A DNA stretch of 64,000 nucleotides from Bacteroidia bacterium (GCA_014378485.1 JACMNO010000013.1:1-64000), one strand, 5' to 3'; numbered from the stretch's first letter, positions 9,149 through 18,520 are shown. Program-made: numbers and translations. Notes: generated from the letters alone by a model not told the origin.

Positions 9149-9221
9149 GGTAGCTTAGCTCAGTCGGTAGAGCAACAGACTGAAAATCTGTGTGTCCCTG
9201 GTTCGATTCCTGGAGCTACCA
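9149..9221 (+). tRNA. tRNA-Phe (anticodon GAA)
   Basis: A 73-nt cloverleaf. The acceptor stem is GGTAGCT (9149-9155) with AGCTACC (9214-9220). The D arm is GCTC/GAGC. The anticodon stem is ACAGA/TCTGT with loop CTGAAAA, giving anticodon GAA. The variable loop is GTGTC and the T loop is TTCGATT. Discriminator A is at 9221 and CCA is not encoded. The T stem CCTGG/CCTGG has a central T-T mismatch (9199 with 9211). It is followed at once by a terminator, so it is a single-gene transcription unit. Confidence 0.95.
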
Positions 9222-9224
9222 CAA

Positions 9225-9250
9225 AAAACCCTTGTAATTACAAGGGTTTT
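9225..9250 (+). terminator. Terminator after tRNA-Phe
   Basis: AAAACCCTTGTAA and TTACAAGGGTTTT form a 13 bp stem at 9225-9250 with no unpaired loop beyond the central turn; the T run continues to 9253. It is a clear intrinsic terminator. Confidence 0.85.
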
Positions 9251-9311
9251 TTTATGCCCTTAATACCTCACTATTTTTTTCGTTATATTAGTACTTCTTA
9301 AACAAATACTA

Positions 9312-11495
9312 ATGAAATCTATCTTACTTACTCTTTTTCTTTATTTTTTACCACAATTAGTTTTTTCGCAAGAGAGAGCTATGGATTCATTAAAGCGAAT
9401 AATAAACACTACCACATCTGATACTATTAAAGTAAATACGCAAATAACTATTTGCCGTTCGTTATGGGGCAAAGGAAAGCTAGATTCAGCAATGATTTAT
9501 GCCGAAGCAGCTAAAAAACTAGCTGAAAGTAGTGGCTTTAAAAAAGGACAAGCAGATGCGTATAACAATATTGGCATTGTAAACATGTATAAAGGTGATT
9601 ATTATACATCAGAAGATTGTTTTTTAAAAGCTGCAGAAATATTTAAAAATCTTGGTAATAAAAAGAAAATTGCAAATATGTATAATAACCTTGGCGAAAT
9701 AGGTAGACTAAGTGGCAATTATACAAAAGCCATAAAAATGCATTACACAGCTTTAAAAATTAGAGATGAAATTAATGACTCGGCAGGCATTGCTATGTCA
9801 AACAATAACATTGCTACAATAGCTGATAAACAAGGAAATTTCAAAAAAGCACTTGCCAATTATTTTTTAGCTCTCAATTATTATAAATTAAAAGGCACTC
9901 AATTAGAAGTAGCTAGAACTTACGGAAATATCAGTGAAAATTATCGTTTTCAAAAGCAATTCGACAAAGCGTTGGAATACCAGTTTGTTGCATTGGATAT
10001 ACGGAAAACAATTAATGATGTTTTTGGCTTAGCAATGTCGTACAATAATTTGGGTAGTATTTATAATGATATTGGACAGAATGCCGTCATCAGTAATGAT
10101 AAACAAAATGCAGATAAGTACTACACTCTAGCTCTTGATAACTATTTATTAGCGCAAAAATTTATTTTAGATATCGGAGATGTTTATATGATTGCCACTA
10201 ATGCCTCAAATCTTGGGTTGATATATAAGTACCAAAAAAAATATAAACTAGCTGAAAAAGTGCTGATGGATTCATATGAATTATCAAAAAAAACGGGAAG
10301 CAAAAATGCAATGTTACCAACTACTGAGGCCCTCGCATTGCTTTATTTTGAATCAGGCGAATACAAGCAAGCCTATTTATACAAAAAAATTGCCGCTATG
10401 TATGCAGATACAATTCTGGGTGAAGAAAGCACAAAAAAAACATTTGAAGCTCAAATACAATATAATTTTGATAAAAAAGCGTCTATTACTAAAGCTGAGC
10501 AAAAACAAAAAGATATTGTAAATGAAAAAGAAAAACAACGCCAACGATTGATTATCTATGCAGTAGTGATAGGTCTTATTATTGTAATTGTATTCTCAAT
10601 ATTCCTGTACAACCGTTTTCAAATTACCAATCGTCAGAAAAAAATCATTGAAACTAAAGAACAAGAGGCTCAAAAACAAAATGAGATTATCAGTCAACAA
10701 AAACATATTGTTGAAGAGAAACATAAGGAAATAACAGATAGTATTAATTATGCAGAGCGTATACAAAGAGCGTTGTTGGCTAATAAAACATTATTGAACG
10801 CTCATTTAAAAGATTACTTTGTATTGTTTAAACCTAAGGATGTTGTGAGTGGCGATTTTTATTGGGCTACCATATTGCCAAATAAACAATTTATTTTAAC
10901 TATAGCCGATAGCACAGGGCATGGCGTACCAGGTGCTATTATGAGTATACTTAACATTTCGTGTTTGGATAAGGCTATTACCGAAGGCATTACGAGCCCC
11001 GAATTAATTTTGAATGAAACGCGAAGATTGATTATTGAAAACTTGAAACATGATGGCAGCCAAGAAGGTGGAAAAGATGGTATGGATGGAAGTTTGTTAA
11101 GATTTGATTTTGAAAATAACATGTTGGATTGCGCTTGTGCAAATTCACCAGTTTGGATTGTGAGAAAAAATGAATTAGGCGTTAATCAACTTTTAGAAAT
11201 AAAACCCGACAGAATGCCCATTGGGAAACATGAAAAAGATAATATTTCCTTCACACTTCATGCCGTAAACTTGCAAAAAGACGATGTTGTATATGCTTTT
11301 ACTGATGGAATGCCCGACCAGTTTGGTGGACCAAAAGGTAAAAAGTTTATGCACAAGCAATTGAAAGAACTGCTTATTGCTATTGCTGATAAACCAATGG
11401 AAACTCAAAAGCAACTATTGGCTGAGGCGTTGAATAATTGGAAAGGTAATTTAGAACAGATAGATGATGTTGCATTAGTTGGAGTAAGGATTTAA
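9312..11495 (+). CDS. TPR-repeat membrane protein with SpoIIE-type PP2C serine phosphatase
   Basis: This 727-residue protein has a signal peptide (1-19) and then tetratricopeptide repeats (about 40-370), including YNNIGIVNMYKGDY, YNNLGEIGRLSGNY and YNNLGSIYNDIG. One TM helix (about 413-433) is followed by a coiled coil (about 440-478). The C-terminal SpoIIE/PP2C phosphatase (about 500-727) has metal-binding aspartates in VVSGDFYW (D515) and IADSTGHGVPGA (D533), and a third motif FTDGMPDQFGG. The layout suggests that the periplasmic or outer TPR module senses something and the cytoplasmic phosphatase dephosphorylates a partner, possibly an anti-sigma antagonist. The partner is not in the window. 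Its catalytic domain resembles that of the GAF-SpoIIE protein at 41957-43333. Confidence 0.85.
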   Translation: MKSILLTLFLYFLPQLVFSQERAMDSLKRIINTTTSDTIKVNTQITICRSLWGKGKLDSAMIYAEAAKKLAESSGFKKGQADAYNNIGIVNMYKGDYYTSEDCFLKAAEIFKNLGNKKKIANMYNNLGEIGRLSGNYTKAIKMHYTALKIRDEINDSAGIAMSNNNIATIADKQGNFKKALANYFLALNYYKLKGTQLEVARTYGNISENYRFQKQFDKALEYQFVALDIRKTINDVFGLAMSYNNLGSIYNDIGQNAVISNDKQNADKYYTLALDNYLLAQKFILDIGDVYMIATNASNLGLIYKYQKKYKLAEKVLMDSYELSKKTGSKNAMLPTTEALALLYFESGEYKQAYLYKKIAAMYADTILGEESTKKTFEAQIQYNFDKKASITKAEQKQKDIVNEKEKQRQRLIIYAVVIGLIIVIVFSIFLYNRFQITNRQKKIIETKEQEAQKQNEIISQQKHIVEEKHKEITDSINYAERIQRALLANKTLLNAHLKDYFVLFKPKDVVSGDFYWATILPNKQFILTIADSTGHGVPGAIMSILNISCLDKAITEGITSPELILNETRRLIIENLKHDGSQEGGKDGMDGSLLRFDFENNMLDCACANSPVWIVRKNELGVNQLLEIKPDRMPIGKHEKDNISFTLHAVNLQKDDVVYAFTDGMPDQFGGPKGKKFMHKQLKELLIAIADKPMETQKQLLAEALNNWKGNLEQIDDVALVGVRI

Positions 11496-11554
11496 TTAAG
11501 TATTTTTATTCATATTTTTTTAAAAATATAATCAATTCCTCACAACATATTTTA

Positions 11555-12778
11555 ATGATCGGTACTGTTTGGCCAGAGCCTAACTCTTCGGCTGCCGGAA
11601 GCAGGACTATGCAATTGATTGAGCAGTTCCAAAAACAGAACTGGAAAGTAACTTTTGCCTGCGCAGCAGCGGAAAGTGAATTCAGTATTGATTTTGAAAA
11701 GTACCGCATCGAAAAAAAATCCATTGAGTTAAACAACAGCAGCTTTGATGAATTTGTAAAAGAGCTGCAACCAACTATTGTGTTATTCGACCGCTTTATG
11801 ATCGAGGAACAGTTTGCCTGGCGTGTTGCTGAAAATTGCCCAACAGCCTTGCGTATTTTAGATACCATTGATTTGCATTGTTTGCGTTTGGCAAGACATA
11901 CAGCCTGGAAAGAAAAAAGAAAATTTATTGAGGTAGATCTGATAAATGATACAGCCAAAAGAGAAATTGCGAGTATTTACCGTTGCGATTGCACGCTGAT
12001 GATCTCTTATTATGAAATGAATTTGCTTCAACAGTTTTTTAAAGTAGATAAAGAGTTGTTACACTATACGCCTTTTTTACTGGAACCTATTAATGAAAGT
12101 GATACAGCAAAATGGCCTTCGTTTGAACAACGAAAACATTTTGTAACCATTGGTAATTTTTTGCATGAGCCAAATTGGAACTCAGTTCAATTTTTGAAAG
12201 AAGAGATTTGGCCACGGATCAAAAAACTATTACCCGATGCTGAACTGCATATATACGGCGCTTACATTTCGCGAAAAGTAGAACAACTTCACCAACCTAA
12301 AGAAGGATTTTTGATAAAGGGTAGGGCAGCTAGCGCACATGAGGTCATGTTAAATGCAAAAGTGTGTCTGGCACCTTTACGATTTGGAGCAGGATTAAAA
12401 GGAAAGTTAATTGATGCGATGCAATGCGGTACTCCAAATATGACTACTACTGTTGGAACTGAAGCCATGCATGGTGATTTAGAATGGAGTGGTTTGGTTT
12501 CGGATGATGTGGAGTGTTTTACGAATGGCGCAGTTAGTTTGTATACTGATAAAGAAAAGTGGCTAAGTGCTCAAAAAAACGGAGTTCAGATCATTAACCA
12601 GGTTTTCAATAAAGAGTTTCATACAGAGCGATTAATTGAAAAGATACATTCGTTGCAGGAAAATCTGAAGCAGCATCGTCATAAAAATTTTACGGGCGCT
12701 ATGCTCATGCATCATACGATCTCAGGAACAAAGTACATGTCGCGATGGATCGAAGAGAAAAATAAAAAGTCCTTGTAA
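11555..12778 (+). CDS. Glycosyltransferase, GT4-like (GT-B fold)
   Basis: This 407-residue protein starts with the GT-B N-terminal glycine-free strand MIGTVWPEPNSSAAGSRT followed by MQLIEQFQ, typical of group 1 transferases. The C-terminal Rossmann half has ITIGNFLHEPNW-type text (FVTIGNFLHEPNWNSVQF), IYGAY, VCLAPLRFGAGLKGKLIDAM (the usual E/G-rich donor site region with CGTPNMTTTVGTEAM). The substrate is unknown. It lies 60 bp after the phosphatase gene and its last codons form the left arm of the shared terminator. The neighbour on the other side is convergent, so it is monocistronic or in weak readthrough from the gene before. Confidence 0.8.
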   Translation: MIGTVWPEPNSSAAGSRTMQLIEQFQKQNWKVTFACAAAESEFSIDFEKYRIEKKSIELNNSSFDEFVKELQPTIVLFDRFMIEEQFAWRVAENCPTALRILDTIDLHCLRLARHTAWKEKRKFIEVDLINDTAKREIASIYRCDCTLMISYYEMNLLQQFFKVDKELLHYTPFLLEPINESDTAKWPSFEQRKHFVTIGNFLHEPNWNSVQFLKEEIWPRIKKLLPDAELHIYGAYISRKVEQLHQPKEGFLIKGRAASAHEVMLNAKVCLAPLRFGAGLKGKLIDAMQCGTPNMTTTVGTEAMHGDLEWSGLVSDDVECFTNGAVSLYTDKEKWLSAQKNGVQIINQVFNKEFHTERLIEKIHSLQENLKQHRHKNFTGAMLMHHTISGTKYMSRWIEEKNKKSL

Positions 12779-12798
12779 TTTTTTTACAAGGACTTTTT
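12764..12798. terminator. Bidirectional terminator between glycosyltransferase and Bax-inhibitor gene
   Basis: AAAAAGTCCTTGTAA (12764-12778) pairs over 15 bp with TTACAAGGACTTTTT (12784-12798) around a 5-T loop. The stop codon TAA of the glycosyltransferase is part of the stem. A and T runs flank both sides, so it can serve both convergent genes. Confidence 0.8.
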
Positions 12799-12819
12799 TA
12801 ATTACGGGTAATTTTTTGA

Positions 12820-13557
12820 TTAGTCTCTTTTTCCGAATAAACGTAACAACGATAAAAATAAATTAATAAAGTCTAAATATAGAGTTAAGGCTCCCATTAT
12901 TCCCATTTTCTTAAAATCAGCTGAACCATCATTTGCCTGCGCTAATGCTTTAATTTTCTGCACGTCATAAGCGGTTAATCCTGTAAAAACAACCACACTA
13001 ATAATACTAATGATGTATCCCATGGTGTCGCTTCTCATAAACATATTGATGAGTGATGCAATCACAATTCCTATTAATCCAATCATTAACAAAGAACCCA
13101 TTTTAGTTAAATCCGCTTTTGTAGTATATCCGGCAACAGCCATTACGCCAAATAAAGCACAAGTGCTGGCGAATACAACACCAATAGAGTCTAATCTGTA
13201 AACTAAAAAGATGGAGCTTAAACTGATTCCCATTAAGGCAGAAAATCCAAAAAAGATTCCCATTAAGGCTAAAAAAGAAAGTTTATTAAAAGCAAAATTC
13301 ATCAGTAGTACCAAACCTAAAGGAGCCAGCATTACCACCCATCCAATAATTGAAGTACCAACACGGGCACCAGTCTCATCAAATTTAAATAATAAGTTTC
13401 CGAACTCCGGAACATAAGCAAATACTAAAGAGCATACTGTTGTTAAACCCAAAGCCACAAACATCCACGTAAATACAGAGGCAAAAAGGGAACGCTCATT
13501 TACAATCGTTGCGCTTTGAATATTATCAAGATTTGTTTTTCTAAAAGGTGTTTCCAT
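12820..13557 (-). CDS. Bax inhibitor-1/YccA family membrane protein
   Basis: This 245-residue protein has a polar N-terminus (about 1-25, ERSLFASVFTWM) and seven hydrophobic segments. The family signature is visible near the end: FTGLTAYDVQKIKAL (about 190-204), containing the paired aspartates of the calcium-leak site, and the tail YLDFINLFLSLLRLFG. Bacterial members such as YetJ conduct Ca2+ in a pH-dependent way, and YccA modulates FtsH. Which applies here is not clear. A TATCTTTA element on the minus strand (13576-13583) 19 nt upstream resembles the Bacteroidota -7 box. Confidence 0.9.
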   Translation of the reverse strand: METPFRKTNLDNIQSATIVNERSLFASVFTWMFVALGLTTVCSLVFAYVPEFGNLLFKFDETGARVGTSIIGWVVMLAPLGLVLLMNFAFNKLSFLALMGIFFGFSALMGISLSSIFLVYRLDSIGVVFASTCALFGVMAVAGYTTKADLTKMGSLLMIGLIGIVIASLINMFMRSDTMGYIISIISVVVFTGLTAYDVQKIKALAQANDGSADFKKMGIMGALTLYLDFINLFLSLLRLFGKRD

Positions 13558-13575
13558 TATTATTATTTTTGACTG

Positions 13576-13583
13576 TAAAGATA
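13576..13583 (-). promoter_or_regulatory. Probable -7 element of the Bax-inhibitor gene
   Basis: TATCTTTA on the minus strand matches TAnnTTTG except for the last base. It sits 19 nt upstream of the start codon. No clear -33 box is seen. Confidence 0.35.
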
Positions 13584-13625
13584 CAGAATTTTAGAGCTGC
13601 GACTTATAAAAATTGCTAAAATTGA

Positions 13626-15983
13626 TTATATCCTAACCATCAACTGAACCAAAAACATGCGCGGTGGACGGACATCACCCGGCCTTAAACTGTATTCTGC
13701 GTTTCCAACATTATTAACAATAAAAGAAATTTTCAATTTTTTTAATAGCTGATAAGAAATCCTCATATCATGAACCCAATCGCCACCTGCATGCTGAATC
13801 CGGTATGACTTTAATCCTGGTAAAATATAAGTGTTCGGAATCGCATCCCAGTTTACTCCATGCGGAATATCGTTGTATTCGTGCAACACGCTTTGTATAA
13901 AACGTCTGTCGATGTTTTCCATAAAACTAAAATACCTAACGCTCCATCCCACAGAAAGTTTTTTATAATCCAATTGAATATCCGATTTAAATAAATGCCT
14001 GTTTCGGTATTTTAAAATGTTAACGCCATCAATTCCCAAGGTATCTTTTGTGCGGTCATAATTCAGATAAATGGGGTTGGTATAAGTATAACCAATCAAA
14101 GTAGTTACATTAACCGGACCCATTTTTCCTGTCCCGGTAATTGATGCATCTATTCCATTGATTCGGGCACTTCCTACATTTTGAGATTTAAATCCTGCAT
14201 ATTCTTTGTCTTTATAAAACAGGCCAGTTTTTGGGCCATAAATATCAAAAGCAAATTCTACCATATCCTGGTATTCTGTCCAAAATCCTGCAATATCCAA
14301 AAAACCTTTAAAATTCAGTAAACGAAATCCTTGTTTAATACCAAGTTCTGCGCTCCATCCCCTTTCAGGTTGAAGGTTTTGATTCGGGTAAACTTTCAAT
14401 GCACTTACACTGGTACTCACATATTTTTCTGCAATGGTTGGAAACCGATAGCCTTGCCCATAAGATGCGCGTATAAAAGTGTACTCCAATAAATGATAAT
14501 TCATCCCTGCCCTGAAAACTGGTTGAAACGGTAAATTTTTTATCTTAGGATTTATATAGCCTCTTGTGTAAGAAGTGTCAATTCTGTTATATTCTCCTCT
14601 TAAACCTATAGAAGTAGTTAGTCGTTTATATTTGTAATCAAACTGAGCATAACCTGCATAATTTTTACCTGTGTGCCTGCCATACAGGGAATCTGCAATG
14701 ACTTGCTGTTCCATATAAACAGCACCGTAGGTCATGGTAAAGTTATTTTTGAAACGTTTTTGATACTGGAATTCGTTATAGTATAGTTCCGCTCTTGAAC
14801 CCTGGTTCTTATCATTAGTGTTGTTTGTGAGATAGTATCGTGAGCGCAAACTATATTTACCGCCTTTTTTACTAAAATAAGTAATGAAGGGATCTACATT
14901 TACTCTTTGATTGGTGAACCGCTGTATATTAAGTCCCTGCGGAAAATAAACAGAGTCAGCATTCTGCCAAAGGAAAAATAAACCGCCCCTTGTCTCCATC
15001 ATGTTGGTATTAACGCCAACCGATAAGCCCTGAATTTTCTTGAAATTATATTTTAGATTGATATTGAACCTGCTTCGTTTTTCTGTTTCCAGGTAACGGT
15101 AGCCTTCGTCATTAAATATGTGCCCGCCTAAAACGAGATCTAGATTTTTTATTTTTTGAGAATGAGAAAAATTAACCCCTGTTTGTGTCTGGCTTGTCCC
15201 TTTCCACCATTTGTAGCCGGCATGTTGAGGCGCATCATAAGTTGCGCCAAATAAAGATACAGTTGTTTGCGGTTTATCTTTGGCGTAAGCGGTTCTCATA
15301 TTAATAACCCCGTTCATGGCTGAAGAACCAAAGAGTGCGGAAGAGGCACCTTTAATAACTTCTACCTGTTCTAAATTTTCCAGTGGCAAATAATTCCATT
15401 TGATATCGGCGGCATCTGCACTAATCATTGGCATTTCATCTACCAACATTAAAACCCTTGTTCCGGCACCGTAGCTGTATCCACTTCCTCCACGTATGCT
15501 TGCCTGGCCATCAGAAACCACTACTCCCGGTACCTGGTTCATAATTATATCCAAACTTTGTGAGGCTTTATTTTCTATCAATGCCGGTTTAATTACATCC
15601 ATACTAACAGTTACATCTGATAATTTTTGTTCAAATTTTCCGGCAGAAATAACAATTTCATCCAATAATTGATTTCCATCCTTTAAAACAATATTTACCA
15701 CTATGGTATCATTTCCCTTAATGCTTATTGATTCAGAATATTTTTTATAACCAACAAGGTCACATTCAAGAATATGGCTGCCTTCAGTAGCAGAAATATA
15801 AAAAAAGCCATTTAAGTCCGCGGCAATTCCTTTTATCTTATCCAAAATAACAACGGCACCCGGTAATGATTCATTATTTGATTTATCTTTTACAACCCCT
15901 TTTACAACACCTAAAGTTTGGGCATAAATCTGACATGAATAAAAAACGGCACCTGTTAAAATATATTTGACATTTTTAATCAT
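13626..15983 (-). CDS. TonB-dependent outer-membrane receptor
   Basis: The preferred ATG at 15983 gives 785 residues; a GTG seven codons upstream (16004) is also open but would spoil the signal peptide. After the signal peptide (ending QIYAQ) come a CarboxypepD_reg-like domain (GVVKGVVKDKSNNESLPGAVV), a plug domain (SLDIIMNQVPGVVVSDG, SIRGGSGYSYGAG, VEVIKGASSALFGSSAMNG) and a 22-strand barrel. It ends with the aromatic strand PRMFLVQLMVRI. The receptor imports a large or scarce ligand, such as a siderophore, cobalamin, metal complex or peptide, using TonB energy. No SusD partner or metal gene is next to it, so the ligand is unknown. It diverges from dprA. Confidence 0.85.
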   Translation of the reverse strand: MIKNVKYILTGAVFYSCQIYAQTLGVVKGVVKDKSNNESLPGAVVILDKIKGIAADLNGFFYISATEGSHILECDLVGYKKYSESISIKGNDTIVVNIVLKDGNQLLDEIVISAGKFEQKLSDVTVSMDVIKPALIENKASQSLDIIMNQVPGVVVSDGQASIRGGSGYSYGAGTRVLMLVDEMPMISADAADIKWNYLPLENLEQVEVIKGASSALFGSSAMNGVINMRTAYAKDKPQTTVSLFGATYDAPQHAGYKWWKGTSQTQTGVNFSHSQKIKNLDLVLGGHIFNDEGYRYLETEKRSRFNINLKYNFKKIQGLSVGVNTNMMETRGGLFFLWQNADSVYFPQGLNIQRFTNQRVNVDPFITYFSKKGGKYSLRSRYYLTNNTNDKNQGSRAELYYNEFQYQKRFKNNFTMTYGAVYMEQQVIADSLYGRHTGKNYAGYAQFDYKYKRLTTSIGLRGEYNRIDTSYTRGYINPKIKNLPFQPVFRAGMNYHLLEYTFIRASYGQGYRFPTIAEKYVSTSVSALKVYPNQNLQPERGWSAELGIKQGFRLLNFKGFLDIAGFWTEYQDMVEFAFDIYGPKTGLFYKDKEYAGFKSQNVGSARINGIDASITGTGKMGPVNVTTLIGYTYTNPIYLNYDRTKDTLGIDGVNILKYRNRHLFKSDIQLDYKKLSVGWSVRYFSFMENIDRRFIQSVLHEYNDIPHGVNWDAIPNTYILPGLKSYRIQHAGGDWVHDMRISYQLLKKLKISFIVNNVGNAEYSLRPGDVRPPRMFLVQLMVRI

Positions 15984-15999
15984 TATCTCACTATTTTTG
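15966..15999 (+). promoter_or_regulatory. Promoter of dprA, Bacteroidota type
   Basis: TTTG at 15966-15969 and TATTTTTG at 15992-15999, 22 nt apart, resemble the TTTG / TAnnTTTG pair (usual spacing 19-21). The start of dprA lies 34 nt downstream. The element overlaps the beginning of the divergent TonB gene. Confidence 0.5.
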
Positions 16000-16033
16000 C
16001 GCACACAATATAATAATTAAGTATTATTTAGCA

Positions 16034-17143
16034 ATGCTCTCAGTCGATTTAACATATCAAATAGGTTTAACACTGTTAGATGGTGTAGGCGATATTCTCG
16101 CAAAAAATTTAGTGGCTTATTGCGGAAGTGCTGAGCAGGTTTTTAAAACAAATCAAGCCCAGCTTGAAAAAATTCCGGGAATCGGATCTTATACTGCCAA
16201 TGCTATATTAAAAAGTAAAGCAGTGCTAGAAAGAGCCGAACAGGAAATAAAATTCATTGAAGATAAATTAATTCAACCTCTTTTTTTTACAGATAAAAAT
16301 TTCCCTCAGCGTTTAAGAAACTGTACCGATAGCCCGGTAATGCTTTATTATAAAGGTAATGCAGATTTAAATACAGAAAAAATTGTTGCTGTTGTAGGAA
16401 CCAGAACACCATCTGTTTATGGAAAACAAGTTACTGAAAAATTAATTGAGGATTTAGTAGTAAGTGGCTGTTTAGTTGTAAGTGGTTTAGCCTACGGTAT
16501 TGATATTACAGCTCATAAAGCCGCAATAGATCAAGGATTGAACACTGTTGGTGTATTGGCGCATGGCCTCGATAGAATATATCCATCGGTGCATTCAAAT
16601 TACGCTGAGCGTATGCTTACTCAGGGAGGATTATTAACTGAATTTTTGAGCGAAACAAATCCTGACAGAGAAAATTTTCCAAAACGAAACAGAATTGTGG
16701 CAGGGATGTGTGATGCCTTGGTTGTTGTTGAATCAAAGCGGGGTGGAGGAAGTTTAATCACCGCCACTATTGCTAATTCTTATAATAAAGATATTTTTGC
16801 TTTTCCGGGAAAAGCAAATGATATTTTGAGCGAAGGCTGCAACGGTTTGATAAAATCAAACAGAGCAAATCTTTTGGAAAGCGCCGCAGATCTTTTATAT
16901 ATAATGAACTGGAATCAGGAAGTGAAAAAAAAGAAAACAAATCAAATTCCTTTATTGATTAATTTATCTGAAGAAGAACAGTTGATCATAAAACTTTTTG
17001 ATTCTAAGAATCAAATCCACATTGATGAGATATGCTACGCAACCAATTTCGCTATTAGTAAAACATCTGCTCATTTATTACAAATGGAATTTTCGAACCT
17101 AATCAAATCTCTTCCGGGAAAAATGTATCAATTAAACCATTAA
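16034..17143 (+). CDS. dprA: DNA processing protein DprA/Smf
   Basis: DprA binds incoming single-stranded DNA and loads RecA in natural transformation. The 369-residue protein has a helix-hairpin-helix N-terminal region (about 10-60, LEKIPGIGSYTANAI). A Rossmann-fold core (about 75-285) follows, with VVGTRTPSVYG, GLAYGIDITAHKAA, NFPKRNRIVAGM and ESKRGGGSLITA, and ends IFAFPGKANDILSEGCN. The C-terminal winged helix (about 300-369) is of the DprA_WH type. It is complete. Other competence genes are not in the window, so it alone does not show competence. Confidence 0.95.
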   Translation: MLSVDLTYQIGLTLLDGVGDILAKNLVAYCGSAEQVFKTNQAQLEKIPGIGSYTANAILKSKAVLERAEQEIKFIEDKLIQPLFFTDKNFPQRLRNCTDSPVMLYYKGNADLNTEKIVAVVGTRTPSVYGKQVTEKLIEDLVVSGCLVVSGLAYGIDITAHKAAIDQGLNTVGVLAHGLDRIYPSVHSNYAERMLTQGGLLTEFLSETNPDRENFPKRNRIVAGMCDALVVVESKRGGGSLITATIANSYNKDIFAFPGKANDILSEGCNGLIKSNRANLLESAADLLYIMNWNQEVKKKKTNQIPLLINLSEEEQLIIKLFDSKNQIHIDEICYATNFAISKTSAHLLQMEFSNLIKSLPGKMYQLNH

Positions 17144-17229
17144 ACAAATCCGCTATTTACCTTTTATTGCAGGTGTGTAATATCAGGAAAAATGTAACAC
17201 TCTTTATTGTAAAACACCCAAAAACGGTG

Positions 17230-17237
17230 TAACTTTA
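17230..17237 (+). promoter_or_regulatory. Probable -7 element of the FAD-dependent oxidoreductase
   Basis: TAACTTTA at 17230-17237 matches TAnnTTTG in seven of eight positions. A TATTG is found about 20 nt upstream. The ATG at 17253 lies 16 nt downstream. Confidence 0.45.
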
Positions 17238-17252
17238 CTTAAATTTAAAATT

Positions 17253-18500
17253 ATGCAATCTATTAAAGTTGATGTTCTTGTTATTGGAGCTGGTCCCGCA
17301 GGATCAATTGCTGCCAGTATTATTAATAAGGCCGGATATAATGTACACGTAGTAGAAAAAGAAAAATTTCCTCGCTTTGTAATTGGTGAAAGTTTATTAC
17401 CGCGTGTGATGGATCATCTGCAAGAAGCAGGGTTTTTAGAAGCTGTTAAAAAGGCCGGGTTCCAGGAAAAATTCGGTGCTAAGTTTGTGAGAGGAGACGA
17501 GGTTTGCGATTTTAATTTTAAAGATCAGTTTAGCAAAGGTTGGAACTGGACATGGCAGGTTCCGCGCGCAGAGTTTGATAAGATATTAGCGGATACAGCA
17601 GCATCTATGGGAGTAGTGGTTGAACAGGAAACAGCTGTGAAGGATATTAAATTTCATGGAACAAATTCTGTAACAACAGTTGTAGATAAAAATGGAAATG
17701 AGAGGCAAATTGAAGCTAAATTCATTGTTGATGCCAGTGGATACGGAAGAGTGATTCCAAGAATGTTTGGTTTGGATAAACCTTCAAATTTTGAACCCCG
17801 TAAAACTCATTTCACGCATTTTATAGATTTAAAAAGACCCGAAGGAATTGATGGGAACAGGATTACTGTAGTTGTTCATCAGCCACGTACCTGGATTTGG
17901 ATCATCCCTTTTTCAAATGGTATTACATCAGTTGGATTTGTCGCGGATCCTGAATTTTTCAAAGATTTTTCTGAAGATCCAACGGAAAGAATGAAAGCTA
18001 TCATCAATGCGGATACTCATACGAAAAATCGTTTTGGAGATGCTGAAATGGTTTTTGAACCAAGAACTATCGAAGGATTTGCGATTTCAACAAAACAATT
18101 ATTTGGAGAAGGATTTGTACTTTGTGGAAATGCAACCGAATTTTTAGATCCTGTATTTTCTTCGGGTGTTACTTTTGCCATGGAATCAGGTAACAAAGCC
18201 GCTAAACTGATTTGCGAAGCATTAAAAGGAAACAAAGTAGACTGGCAAAAAGATTATACAGATTATATGATGCAGGGGATTAATACATTCAGGACTTACG
18301 TTGAAGGATGGTACAATGGCGATCTTCATGAAATTTTCTTTTCGGAAAACCCTGACCCTGAAATTAAAAAACAAATTTGTTCGGTATTAGCCGGTTATGT
18401 TTGGGATATGGAAAATCCTTTTGTAAAAAAACACGACAGAGCTTTAAAATCATTAGCAAATGTTATTCGATTAAACAGTAAAAAAACAAGTATGGTTTAG
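17253..18500 (+). CDS. FAD-dependent oxidoreductase of the halogenase/geranylgeranyl-reductase group
   Basis: This 415-residue flavoprotein has the Rossmann GAGPAG (12-17) and a following acidic VVEKEKFPRFVIGES at 33-47. A second flavin motif, VDASGYG, is at about 159-165, and DPVFSSGVTFAMESG near residue 290 binds the FAD pyrophosphate. It contains W214-I-W216-I-I218-P219, which fits the WxWxIP motif of flavin-dependent halogenases, plus a KFGAKF segment (residues 73-78) near the place of the catalytic lysine in type B enzymes. The usual automatic label would be NAD(P)/FAD-dependent oxidoreductase. Whether it halogenates, hydroxylates or reduces is not clear. It has its own promoter and a strong terminator. 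Confidence 0.75.
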   Translation: MQSIKVDVLVIGAGPAGSIAASIINKAGYNVHVVEKEKFPRFVIGESLLPRVMDHLQEAGFLEAVKKAGFQEKFGAKFVRGDEVCDFNFKDQFSKGWNWTWQVPRAEFDKILADTAASMGVVVEQETAVKDIKFHGTNSVTTVVDKNGNERQIEAKFIVDASGYGRVIPRMFGLDKPSNFEPRKTHFTHFIDLKRPEGIDGNRITVVVHQPRTWIWIIPFSNGITSVGFVADPEFFKDFSEDPTERMKAIINADTHTKNRFGDAEMVFEPRTIEGFAISTKQLFGEGFVLCGNATEFLDPVFSSGVTFAMESGNKAAKLICEALKGNKVDWQKDYTDYMMQGINTFRTYVEGWYNGDLHEIFFSENPDPEIKKQICSVLAGYVWDMENPFVKKHDRALKSLANVIRLNSKKTSMV

Positions 18501-18520
18501 GATTCAAAATTATAATATAA

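Noticed and set aside
11506..11958. 150-codon open frame on the minus strand
   Set aside because: Antisense to the glycosyltransferase at 11555-12778; content is its shadow.
17170..17225. Repeated GTGTAA-like half sites before the halogenase-like gene as an operator
   Set aside because: TGTAACAC, TGTAAAACAC and GGTGTAAC are suggestive but imperfect and irregularly spaced, so I could not support an operator.
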